This document shows, in pieces, positions 9,201 to 20,300 of a stretch of DNA of 64,000 bases (positions within the stretch are counted from its first letter, which is position 1; each line of letters begins with the position of its first letter). The stretch comes from Astropecten irregularis (Eukaryota > Echinodermata > Asteroidea > Paxillosida > Astropectinidae): the NCBI GenBank assembly GCA_963971285.1, contig OZ020244.1, positions 32,860,001 to 32,924,000 on the forward strand, written 5' to 3'. Both the position numbers and the translations under genes were made by a program. Below the pieces are notes generated by a model that did no database searches, had not been told where the DNA came from, and saw only the letters and a list, made by a program, of their open reading frames with translations.

Positions 9201-11133
9201 GTAGGTCGTATTGTTATATGCGAAGAAGTCGTATAGATACAGCGCACAGCAACCTTAAATTACAATTCGCCAATGCCATTGTATTCTAGTAGATAATACC
9301 CTTAATGAGGAATATTATACCATTTTATACTATGAAGCAATGAAACAATTATATGAATAGTGAATATATAATCGTAGGACTTACGGTGCATTGCAGCCCT
9401 ACGTATATGATACGACAGGTTTATCCCTCGTAACTCGAGTTACGATCGATCGTAGGGCTTCATGAAATCGGCCCGAGATCCTTGTCGGATTGTCTTACCA
9501 TGCATTCTTTATATAACTCCATGCGGAATAATGATAATATCCCACGGCACCAAAAACTTATCAATGTATGATTATTATTTTTATGCACATTCCTGCATCT
9601 CTCAGTGAGCATGTATGCTCCGATAGTGTGCATATTGCCGTAACGGTACGCTCTTTTAATTTTCATAACCGCCCAGATTGTCAGACGCAGTACGACCAGT
9701 GTCGACAGGATCCCAGTCGACGAGTGGGTCACGTGTGTGGAACGGATGGCCTGTCGTACACAAGCGAATGTCAGCTGCTGTATCATGCATGCACCGACGG
9801 CATCAGTATAGACGTAGCGTACCGAAAGGATTGCAACTACATCGAGCTTACAGGTACGTTTCATCTAAGTAAAGGTAATACACTGTATTATACTGAAATG
9901 CAAATTCATGGGCAAAAATACCAGGAAAGATACAGCAACAGTCATCTGTGAAATTTCCAGTCCCATACGGTGCCCACTTTTTGGAGAAAACGGTGAATAC
10001 AGCCACAGTATTTCTTAAGTCTTTTCTCTTTTATTTTTTATCTTTAAAAGATCAAAATTGTTTTTGGCCATTGGTTTTACTTTTTTTCTTGATGAATTCA
10101 ACATTTCAGGCAGAAACAACTTGAATGGTATGTTTCTACCCTCACCATGTTTATACCCCTGTAAGTTATATAAATCTGTGAACATTTTTGTTTCGGTATG
10201 CTGCCGAAGTATGATACTACCTTTATTAAAAGTCGGTCAGTTCTACAGCATAATACAGAATCTTCCCCCGAGTACATTTAAAACAAACGGTTTTTCTCCC
10301 TATCAAAAAATGATTTTCAAGCTGAACGACGAGATGTCAACGCGTTGAGCTCCGGGGAGAAACACCGTGAAATCAGGGACTTGAGTGGAGATGCCGAAGA
10401 CGGTGTAGACAGTGGGCAGAGTAAAGACAGTAAGGAGAGTCTGGAGAGTGACAGCAGAGATGAGGGCCAAAATGGAGGGGGCGGGGCCGGAGGGGGTGGG
10501 GCCGGAGGGGGCGGGGGCAAAGGGGGCGGGACCGGAGGGGGTGAGGGAGGGGGAGGCGCTGGAGGGGACGCTGACGTTGGAGGCGGTGCTGCTGGGGAGG
10601 AAGATAGTGACGTTGACGGGGATGATGACGATGATGATGAAGATGATGACCTAACGCCCAATGGAACAACCCCTCCCCCTACCCCACCTCGCCCCACACT
10701 GTCCTACTGTGTTAACAATCCCGGTCACTTCCCAGTCAAGCCATGCAAGGTGAAGTGCGGCCCCCAAGGTCCTCCTAAACTCCCCGATTCACTTTTTAGC
10801 AACAACGTGTGCCTCGGTCAAATAGCAAAGAATAACTGCTTCTCCCAAAATTTCACCGGAGGAGTTCTTCCGATTGACCCTCCGTATGTGATCCCCACTA
10901 ACCTCTCCGTGGGAGAAAGGGTTACTGTTGCTTTCTCCTTCCTTGGAATAGCCGGTATTTTGTCCGGACTTGCAGTATGGACGTACAAGAAGTTGTCGAT
11001 AGGGGGCGCTACACTTCAAGCTGTGGTAAATGGAAACCGGACAATTACAGACACTGGGATTGGTTTGACCAGCAGGGCTGGAATCAGGAACGTGCGGTCT
11101 GGCTCCCAACAAACTATTGAATCTACAATTTAA
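9086..11133 (+). CDS. Gene B: single-Kazal type I membrane protein, 367 aa
   Basis: Three exons (9086-9200, 9677-9853, 10322-11133) join in phase 1 to a complete 368-codon frame. Residues 1-28 are a strongly hydrophobic signal peptide beginning MVLPFNLLAPL. Residues 40-91 form a Kazal domain with Cys at 40, 47, 59, 70, 77 and 91 and the motif VCGTDGLSY. Residues 148-189 are Gly-rich, 190-207 run acidic, and Cys at 227, 239, 243, 261 and 270 form a second Cys-rich segment. Residues 298-319 are one transmembrane helix, followed by KK and a tail of about 48 residues. NxT/S sequons lie near 211, 274 and 291. Kazal domains usually inhibit serine proteases or act as structural modules, so a membrane-tethered inhibitor or surface protein is plausible. 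The target is unknown. Confidence 0.78.
9677..9853 (+). CDS. Gene B exon 2: Kazal domain
   Basis: The acceptor CCCAG ends at 9676 and the donor GTACGT starts at 9854, phase 1 on both sides. The exon holds all six Kazal cysteines and the signature VCGTDGLSYTSEC. A TTAA-family mobile element begins only about 12 bp after the donor. Confidence 0.82.
9866..10230. mobile_element. TTAA-family element (subfamily 1) in gene B intron 2
   Basis: It begins about 12 bp after the Kazal exon donor and ends GAAGTATGATACTACCTTTA. The remaining intron before the acceptor at 10321 is about 90 bp. Confidence 0.6.
10322..11133 (+). CDS. Gene B exon 3: Gly/acidic stalk, Cys segment, transmembrane helix, stop
   Basis: The acceptor TTTTCAAG ends at 10321, and the two-base start fits the phase-1 donor at 9853. 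The exon encodes Ser/Asp/Glu-rich, Gly-rich and poly-Asp stretches, a Pro-rich hinge, five Cys, the helix VTVAFSFLGIAGILSGLAVW and a cytoplasmic tail ending ESTI, then TAA at 11131-11133. The Gly-rich DNA is GGGGC-type low complexity. No AATAAA was seen close downstream. Confidence 0.76.
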
Positions 11134-11684
11134 CTTTAAGCTGAAAAATCCTCTTCGCTTGGGGTTTTTATTTTCTACCTTTATTCGATTTTATTTCTGG
11201 ATTTATTTCGGATTTTGCTGCCGAGTCTAAAAACGGAAGTTTACGACCAATTATAGCAAACTGTATCTCCTATTGTTATTGTGGTTGGATAATGGATATC
11301 GCCTTGATTCAGCATTCACTTTGAATATATAGATGATTACAAATGCCGTAGTCACAGGCATTAGCATTCCAGGCATAATAATTATGCTAACCCATCGCCT
11401 ACTTTTCGTTCATAGACCCAGTTCGCCAACACAAGAGGACTATAAACGCACATTAGGCCTATACTGGCCTTGGCTAGTTTCTTCTCTCGAGAAACCATAT
11501 GGGAGTGGTTTATTGTTTGGGAAATTTTTGTTTTAAGTTTGCATGGGCCTTGGTCTACTATTTCGTCTCACCGTGCTGCAGTACTGCCTGGAATTTTACG
11601 CGTGTATGTCAATATTGGAGTATTCTAGCGAAATTATAACAACATGGTCGCGCGTTTGCGTTTCGTTCAGTATTTTCACAGAGT

Positions 11685-12216
11685 CGGGCGCGGTTCTAGA
11701 ACCAATATTTTTGGGTTTGGGGGCCTAGACCAGGCGCGGTTCTAGAGCCAAAATTTTTTTTGGGGGGGGCTAGAAGAGCCATTATTTTTTGGGGGCTAGA
11801 AGACCCAATATTTTGGGTTCTTCTAACACTCGCTTCTGCTATGTCTTATTAGGGGTCGAAAAACATGCACATTATAGCCCACACAACGCGTTTTTATGTA
11901 ATTGGCGCTTAATAACTGAACAAATCCAGTATTTTCAAGAAGTTTTTTTTTTCACTTACATTTTTTTTGGGGGGCCAGACAAAATTTTTGGGGGGCTACA
12001 GCCCCCCCCCTAGCCCCCCCGTAGAACCGCGCCTGGCCTAGACCCTTCTTCTAACATTCACTTCTGCAGTTTGCTATGTCTTATTAGGAGAAGAAATGCA
12101 TGCACCTAAAGCCTACATAACGCGTTTTTAGTCGTGTAATTGGCGCGTAATAAGTGAAAAGATTTCCTTATTTGGTGGTGGCATGGTGGGGGGGGGGGGG
12201 GCTAGAACCGCGCCTG
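11685..12216. mobile_element. hAT-like MITE (outer), split by a second copy
   Basis: The ends GGGCGCGGTTCTAGA and CTAGAACCGCGCCTG are inverted. CACAGAGT at 11677-11684 repeats at 12217-12224, a perfect 8-bp target duplication. A second family member occupies 11731-12035. Confidence 0.75.
11731..12035. mobile_element. hAT-like MITE (inner, nested)
   Basis: TIR CAGGCGCGGTTCTAGA matches inverted GTAGAACCGCGCCTG. GCCTAGAC at 11723-11730 repeats at 12036-12043. CAG-type ends with 8-bp duplications are the hAT hallmark. There is no transposase. Confidence 0.8.
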
Positions 12217-12224
12217 CACAGAGT

Positions 12225-14223
12225 ATTCCCTCTGGAATGATTTTCCTCGGTATTTTAGAGTCTGTAAAATAGGAGTGTGGTTTAAAATATCCGGTTTATG
12301 TCATTAAATGAATCCTTCATACGGAGCCTAGGTTTGACCGGGAAGTATATTCATTTACTTACTAATGACCATTTTGAGAATGTGTATACTCATTACATTT
12401 ATAATAACGATTATGGGAGTCAGTGTGGATAAAATGGTTGTCGTGGTAACTTGTCATATCCAATAATGAAGAATAATTGAGTTAGTTATTTTATCCCAGG
12501 TAAGATTGGGCACATTGTATAGATCAGCGCGAACATCCCGGTACTTCATTTTTATGAACTTGACAACCGATGAAAACCAAAACGAAGGCCCCTAGATGGC
12601 ACAAGCTCACGGACAAATCACGCAAAAATCGTCCGATCCGTTGTCGCAATTCAGAACTTTTTTCACCGAGTATTTTTGTCATGGAAGCAGAGATCGTGTT
12701 CTTCTACTTCCATATTCTGTGCGACTGAAGTCATTATGTTTGTTCTCAGACAGGAAAGAATCTTTCTTTGAAGTACCGTATACATTAAAATTAAACAATC
12801 CTGGCAGCTTATTGTCTTATTAATACCATACAACTTGACGCTTTGTTTTCTTCGCTCCAAGGTCAGCGAGTGGAATGACATCACTCTGCGCTGACCTATA
12901 CAAGGGACTGAATCACGTGTAATCTTCCGAGCAGGCCTATAGGCATGTAGCAAAAACAAAATGTATAAGAGAATTTTCATAGTTTTAAAGCTGACATTGT
13001 ACCCAACTGTTCCTTGTATGCTCCATTACAGAATACATTTGTATTTGGGTAAAAGTGAGGTATATCGCAGATTTACGTGTCCAATACTGTCCCATACCTA
13101 GTCTGGTTCCCTGCCCATGATTCCTCTTATGAAATCCTATATTTGACAGACAATAATCGGCAGCTACATTATCATCGAGACTCAGTGCGCGTGCGCGTTG
13201 TCATGGATAGACTTCATAATATAGAAACGGTGGTTTACGGTAACATTACAAAAGGAAATAATTATGATTCAGCCCAAAGGTATATTTATTGTTGCTAATA
13301 ATACCAGTCAAAATATTGAATTAAAAGGTCAGTGAAATTTGCCATGAAGTAAAAAACAACAACAAAATCTAAGGGATTTTCCACATTCTCCTTAAAAAAA
13401 ATCGTAATCATAGCCTCCCTATCGGAAGCGAAACCCACGTAGAAAGCCATTATGCGTGCAACCGTGTACTGTTCAGGATATGGAGCCCTTACTACACAAA
13501 TCTGTAATCCGGTTTGAGGCACATCTGTGTATTCGATATCCATCTATTACACACAATAATACAGTGCGTTTAACAATCCTAACCAATTAGATGTACAAGG
13601 TTTTTATACACAATGCGGTACTTAACTTCTTGTGGGGTACCACATCAGCGTACGTTATATGTTTTTTATGAGTTTGGAAGTTAATTATTGTTAATTGGTG
13701 GTAGTTGTTAAGAACCTGGGACGACCAGCTTTTGCTAAATTGAGGTATAACTGAAGACCAGGATAAATTCGTCCATGCGAGGTAAATACTTCTTTCTTTC
13801 TTTAATTTTAATGATAAGTTTACACTTTTCTGTTTTTATTTTCAATTTCTGTAATCGCTTTCAACACTCATGAAGAGAACTTGAAACATGCGCCCGAACT
13901 CCTAAAAGTACTTTTAATCATTTGTTGAGTAACATGAAAATGTCTGCATTATTAGGCTAACCTTGCATTTTATATAGGGCGTTTCCGATGGGGGCATTGT
14001 CTGGTGTATTCATGTGAGTCATCGAGTTGTACCAATAATTGACAAAGTTACCCAAAATCCTTACCGGAATTTGATGTGGGATAAGTCTTAAGGATCAGGC
14101 ACCGTGTCCTGGTGACCAGCACGGGTCGAGACATGTATCCGTTTCTGTCTTAAGTTTTGAAATCGTTTATTCACGCACATATTTGTCTGGGTTTGAAACA
14201 CCTTTCCGATTACTCGTATACAG
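12225..14223. other. Intergenic region between genes B and C, nothing assigned
   Basis: Small open frames on both strands (such as 12663-12980 minus) have no domain features. No repeat structure was recognised. Confidence 0.4.
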
Positions 14224-14232
14224 GCCGAAGCC

Positions 14233-14329
14233 ATGCTACTAACTCGTGAACAAATCTTCCTGGTTGTATGCATGGGATTGGCCGTTTTATTCTCTAACCG
14301 CGGCACTTCGGTTCGAGCTGATGATGGAG
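14233..14329 (+). CDS. Gene C exon 1: signal peptide
   Basis: The ATG at 14233 opens 32 codons, MLLTREQIFLVVCMGLAVLF then a short polar end. The donor GTAGGT is at 14330, phase 1. A possible acceptor TACAG ends at 14223, suggesting an upstream non-coding exon. Confidence 0.65.
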
Positions 14330-17300
14330 GTAGGTTTTAAAAACAATTTACGACACGTACTAATGTTCTTGCTATACTACACTGTACTTCTTTATACCAT
14401 ACTTATACCTAAACACAATTGTCATCAAATAACCACAATGGGAAACTGACTAAAACTGTCTTCTGATTGCCAAACAAACAAAAATGATTGACTATATTTA
14501 TTAGGGACACCATCGACTTGGCTAGTTCGGTTTTCCAGAGGTCGCTGGTTCGAATCCCGCTCCAGTCAATTGTTCTTTGTTCACTTTTCAGTGACAGATT
14601 AAGTTTACAAGGGTTATAACGTTAATCATCTGGACAAATTGTATGGAAATGAAAAACACGCCACCCGCATACGATTCAGGTTCACTAACGTTTGCAGTAT
14701 TACTCAATGCAGATTAGGCTATACTCCGGAGGTATCTTGTTACACTGAGTAAATAGATGTTGGTCTAGAGCCAATTCCTGAGAAAATATATCCAATCCAA
14801 TCCCAGCCAAGCCTAGTTCGACACTAAAACCATATTCCACAGAAATACAACTATCAATGTCCTTATATTGCCGGCCAAAACGAGTTTTATTGGCCAGTAC
14901 CCGACAATCTGAAGCTTACAAAAGATCATCTTATGCAGTTATAAAATGGTAATGAAGTTGACAAACAAGTGGAATGGTTGCTATACTGCCTGGTGAATAG
15001 TCTTGGCTCCAAGACCTTCACATTTCCTGATCGTGAAGTAAGAAGGGCACCTTCATCTGTTTTATAGCACCATGACTTCAGGGTCAGTTTGTAGATCTTT
15101 TTTTCGAATTCTAACATTTTGGCTCGTATCAAATATCCGCGTCTTGAATCAAAACAACCAAGTAGTGTGCTTTACAGAGCTTTATTTTGGCTGGATGTGT
15201 TCTTGACTGCATTCTGCTCAACCTTGCATGCAGATGATGATGAGGCGGAACCTGACAGCGTGACGCGCCCATCGTGTCGGGTCTACCTACACCGCTGTCC
15301 ACCACACTTGAACAGGGGCGAGGTCTGCGGTTCGGACGGTCGAACGTACCCGAGTCACTGCCGCTTACTGTACACGGCCTGCAGACGGCATAACAGGCTA
15401 CGCGGCCACGGTGTGGGACTCAGCCTGGTACATCCCGGGCCTTGTATTGATGACGCACACTACGACATCCGCAACCAAACAGGCACGTATATGTAGGGCA
15501 TTATACGTCGGCTGTTCTGTTTTGCAACCATGTAGGCCCTAATTACTTTCAAATAGATAAAACGTTTCATGTTAACAATCTTCATTCATACTCAAAGCCC
15601 AGGGTATGAAGATGGTGGTGGTAGAAATATACCGTTAACATTTTCCCGCCTGAAATGGTGTATTTATCCAGAAATTAGTAAAACAACGACAGAAAATCTG
15701 TTTGATCTTTTAAAAGATCAAAAGTAAAAGAGAACAGACTTAAGAAATACTGTGGCTGATTTTCACTGTTTTCTCAAAAAGTGGGCACCGTATGGGACTG
15801 AAATTTTCACAGATGACAAATTACTGTATCTGTCTTGATATTTTTGCCCATGAATCTGTATTTCTTTGATAAAAACCGAAGTATGATACTACCTTTAAAT
15901 GATGGAGGTATATATAGTTAGTGCCTCAAACAAAACCCTATGTGAAATCAAAATGAAAGGTTGAGCGTACTGTTTTTGGTTCGGTGAGTTGTTTCTGACT
16001 GGCTTCCTGGACTTGAACTTCTTGTTTGGGGGTTTTAAGAAGTTTGCATTGGCTCATTCCTATGCATAACCACAAGTAGGTCATGTACTGACCTAGGCCT
16101 GTATCTGTTTCATCAATGCGTCACTCGTACTCGGAGAAAAAGAAAGGAACAGACTTCCCCTCAAATAAGACAGAGGCTGGCTGACCCCTAGCTTGCCAGA
16201 ATATCCCTGATAATAGTATCCTAGACCTAATTCTGACTGCTCGGGAAGTTTCTTGCATGCGGCACAGTATTGGTTTGATGTGAGGATTTTGTTGTATGGA
16301 TTGAAATGAAGAGCTCGATCACTTGGTTGGTTAGTTGCTAGGTTGATTCGAGTCCTTATGTCGGTCAGTTTATCAAATAATTGTTAAAATATACCTTTTT
16401 GTCCAACTCCACGAAACCTTTGATCTTGGCCACAAAGCATATATAACTTTTCTTTAAAGTTATTGTTGACAATACGTACACTTCATCCTTTAAAATTAAT
16501 CATGACTAACATGTGGGAATTCATTTCTTTGATAATATTTTATTTTCTTTCAACTCGGCAGGAAATTGTGGGTCTCCGTGTCCTCCAGAGAGAGCGATCG
16601 TATGCGGTGACGACGGCCAGACGTACCAGTCCAAATGCCTCCTGGACCACGCCGCTTGTACGGACCAACATCCGATCCTCGTGGCGCACACTGGGCCCTG
16701 TCGACCGGAGCAACACGATGCCTCCGCGGCTGTAGACCCAGGGGCAGGAGCCCCCGCAGGAGGAGGCACCGTGTGGGACGTCCAGAACACAGGGGCCGAC
16801 CCAGCAGCGGATGCCGCTCCCCACGCCGCCGACGGGGAGCAGGGAGAGTACAGCGGTCGGCAAGAAGGGGAGGAATCGAATGACGAAGAAGAAGAAGAAG
16901 ACGAGGAAGGAGAAGAAGATGATGAAGAGGAAGAAGATCATGACGATGATTCTGAAGAGGATTCGGAGGAAGAAGAAGAATCTGAAGGTAAAGGTATACA
17001 GACCCTCGTGGAAAGAGCATCGGCAACTATTCAGAATTTGGATACAAAATGGCTGCTCGTTTTGTGTACCGTGCGAGAGTGTAATATTGATGGAAAGAGT
17101 CAATTCTGTTTGCAGTGCTACTATTTCGTACCCAGCTTTGGGAACCCTCATACCGCTATGGAACGCCATGTACAAAGACAGGAGCACGCCCTCTATAGGT
17201 GGTTGTTTTAAAGTCCAGCTTGTATTTTGTACAAAAATCTACCGTCTTATCAGATGCATTTACATTCATCTGGCTACGGAGCTCTAGAGGTGCCATCCGA

Positions 17301-20300
17301 CTTGTTGAGGTCCTGCGAATATTATCTCAGGATGACGACATAGTACGGGCGAGGTTACTATTTGGACCGGATTTGAACGGTTCAGCATAGACCCTCCATT
17401 ATCAAGGTTCGTGATCCAAACATAACAGGAATCGGCTCAGGATGTCGACATCTTGATTTTAGTATGTCGTCATTCCGAGATAATTATCCCCGGATCTCAA
17501 CAAGTCAGATGGCACCTCTAGAGCTCCGTACCTGTCAGAATAATTATAGATTGTCTTATCTTACAAATAAATAGCATTTCCCCCTTCATTTGGCGTGCAG
17601 AACACCCATTGGACCCCGTTACCCATACGCCTACTGTGTCGGCAACCGTTTCAACGGCACCAGCCTTTACAAGAACCACTGAGCCCTTCCAAACAGCCTG
17701 TAAGTTACGCCATGGATACGCCAAATTCTACATGGTGATAGCCAAGACATGGCTGTATCATATATTGGAATCTTGAATTGATAAACAGTTTAATTGTCAT
17801 TTTATAGTTTTCGACACAAAGTGTTGCGTTGTTTTTTGTTTTTTTTTTTTGGGGGGGGGACACCCTGTATAGATCATTTTAAGTTGACATTCCCTCAATA
17901 AACTTGTCTTGATTTTTCTCTCAATGAAATCTTATTGTGTCCCAGCCGTTTCACCGTCTCTGCCAATGCAACCCGGGCCAACGCCAACCGGCCACATCCC
18001 CGGCCCGACGGATCTGCCGCCGGGTCCCACGACAGTACCGCCGACCTGTGCCCCTTCCTGTCCCCTGGACAACAGCAACCCAGTGTGCGGGACGGACGGG
18101 GAGACCTACGGCTCCTTGTGCCTGTTGGAAGCACACGCATGCCAGACTGGTGACCGCTCGCTCATAGTAAATAAAAACTCTTTTTACCGTGGCAATGGGA
18201 AGAAAACAGGCAGATATTCTATAATTATGTTGTGCTTTGTATTTGATGGGAATCCCCAGGCATATAGATGTCACTAGCCATTACGTAATACGTTATCGCC
18301 TTCGAGCGTGAATGAGCGTTCCCAAAAGGAATAAAAAATTTAATTAAAACAATTCATATAAAATAATTAGGGAATAATTAACTTACAAGATTACAAGTAT
18401 CGATTTTATTTATTATTTGCTACAAAATAACAGCTGCATTTGCCACTTTTTGTCACAAATCCTTTAATAGTAGTATCATACTTTGGTACTAGAAACCAAA
18501 CTGCAGAAATGTTCACAGATTTACGTATTACTTACAGGGTATGAAGATGGTGGTGGTAGAAAAATACCGTTAAAATGTTTCCGCCTGAAATGGTGTATAA
18601 ATATCCAGAAATTATGACTGAAAATCTTTTTGATCTTTTATAAAGCGATCAGAATTAAAAGAGAAAAGACTTAAGAAATACTGTGGCTGTTTTTCACTGT
18701 TTTCTCAAAATGTAGGCACCGTATGAGACTGAATTTTTCACAGATGACTGTTTCCATATCTTCCTTGATATTATTGCCCACGAATGTATTTCTTTGATAA
18801 AAGAAGGAATGATATTACCTTTAAGTCTATAGTCGGTATATACTTGTAGCTTATTACTAATTAGGCCGGTATTTATTGAGTAGGCCTACAGGGAAAGTAA
18901 AGGACTTGTTCAGAATGCACTATAAAAGGAGTGGAAAGCAAGCCAATGACATACATTTATCCATGCATAGTCACAATGTTCTTGGGCAATACAATACATA
19001 GAAAAATGTACATGTATAAGCAAACATTTTCCTGATGAGAAATGTGTAAATTCGTTCCCCACAGGTTCTGTACGACGGTCCTTGTATAGAGCCCGATGTT
19101 ATAGTACCACTGCCCAGAAGAGACCCGACCACACTGGCATCTCATCGGGTGACGGAGCCACCGACCACCACGGCCGGCCTGCCGGTCCGTGAGCGGCTCA
19201 CCTACTGCCCAGACGAGACCGAGTGCTCGCTGCTCTATCTGCCCGTGTGCGGCTCGGACGATGTCACCTACCTGTCCTGGTGCCACTTGCGCCTGGAGGC
19301 GTGTGGGGAAAAGGGCGAGGCGCTGACCGTGAGTCACATGGGCGAGTGCGTGGATGACACTGCAGGTATGAAATCAGGATTTACAAGCTAGTAGGCTTAT
19401 TAACTTTTAGGTGGCCCATTCTATCAGTACATAGCATTCATTCATTCATTCATTATATAGCATAATGAGCATACGGCTTCCAGTCACAAAAAATGTATCT
19501 AATAAAGTCCGGTTAAGTTGACCTTACTGTTTGCACGTGCACACCCAAGGATTTAAAATTACCCGGGCAGGGGATATTGTGCTTCTGTGTGTGGCATGGT
19601 TAGGGCCGATGGCTTGCTGGTGAGAATTGGCACTCTCACACCACACCAAAAAGCACGACTGTACACTGTATAGTCCAAGATCTCACACCCAAATCACTCG
19701 AAATACTCAGCCAGCAGAGTTCAAAGTATAGAAGTCTATGTTTCTCTTTCTGTTTTTCCAAATCGAATCCGACCATGACGTGATTGGTGTTCTTGAATCT
19801 CTTTAATAATCTCCAATCCTCCCTCCGCCCTCCCCTTAAGAATTACCACCGAACCCGTATATGAATTAATAGCTGTAGTCCATGAGGATCAGTTAAAGGT
19901 GACAAAAGAAAGCCACTCCCTCCTCAGTGCAGGAAACTGTCCCTCAATTCCACTTCAAACTTGTTCCTTCTCATAGAAAACTTGCATGCCACGACTGACT
20001 ACAATCTCAATAGTTCACGATTTCAATGATTTCAAGGGTGATAATTATTTTCCTCCAAATGATTTCTGTACAGGCTGCGAGGCAACATGTCCGGACTTGT
20101 ACGAACCGATCTGCGACAGCGACAACATGACTTACTACAGCCCCTGCAGTATGCGACGCATAGCTTGTCTTCGACATGAAGACCTACCGGAGATACTGCA
20201 CTCTGGAGAATGTCCACTGACTCCATTAGGTATGAACGGCATCAGGGGCCAATTTGGAGCTGCTTAACAGCACAACAATTCGCTTAGCATGACATATCTG

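Noticed and set aside
9460..9864. Minus-strand 134-codon frame overlapping the gene B Kazal exon
   Set aside because: It has no domain features. The plus strand has the Kazal cysteines with correct splice sites.
10317..10697. Minus-strand Ser/Pro-rich 126-codon frame
   Set aside because: It is the antisense shadow of the Gly/acid-rich exon of gene B.
15483..15488. GT at 15487 as the donor of gene C exon 2
   Set aside because: It leaves phase 2 while the next exon needs phase 1, so the frame would break. The GC donor keeps it.
19030..19050. A second CTGATGAG as a possible hammerhead core
   Set aside because: No stem II or downstream GAAA element follows at the right distance. The antisense match near 4148 fails for the same reason.
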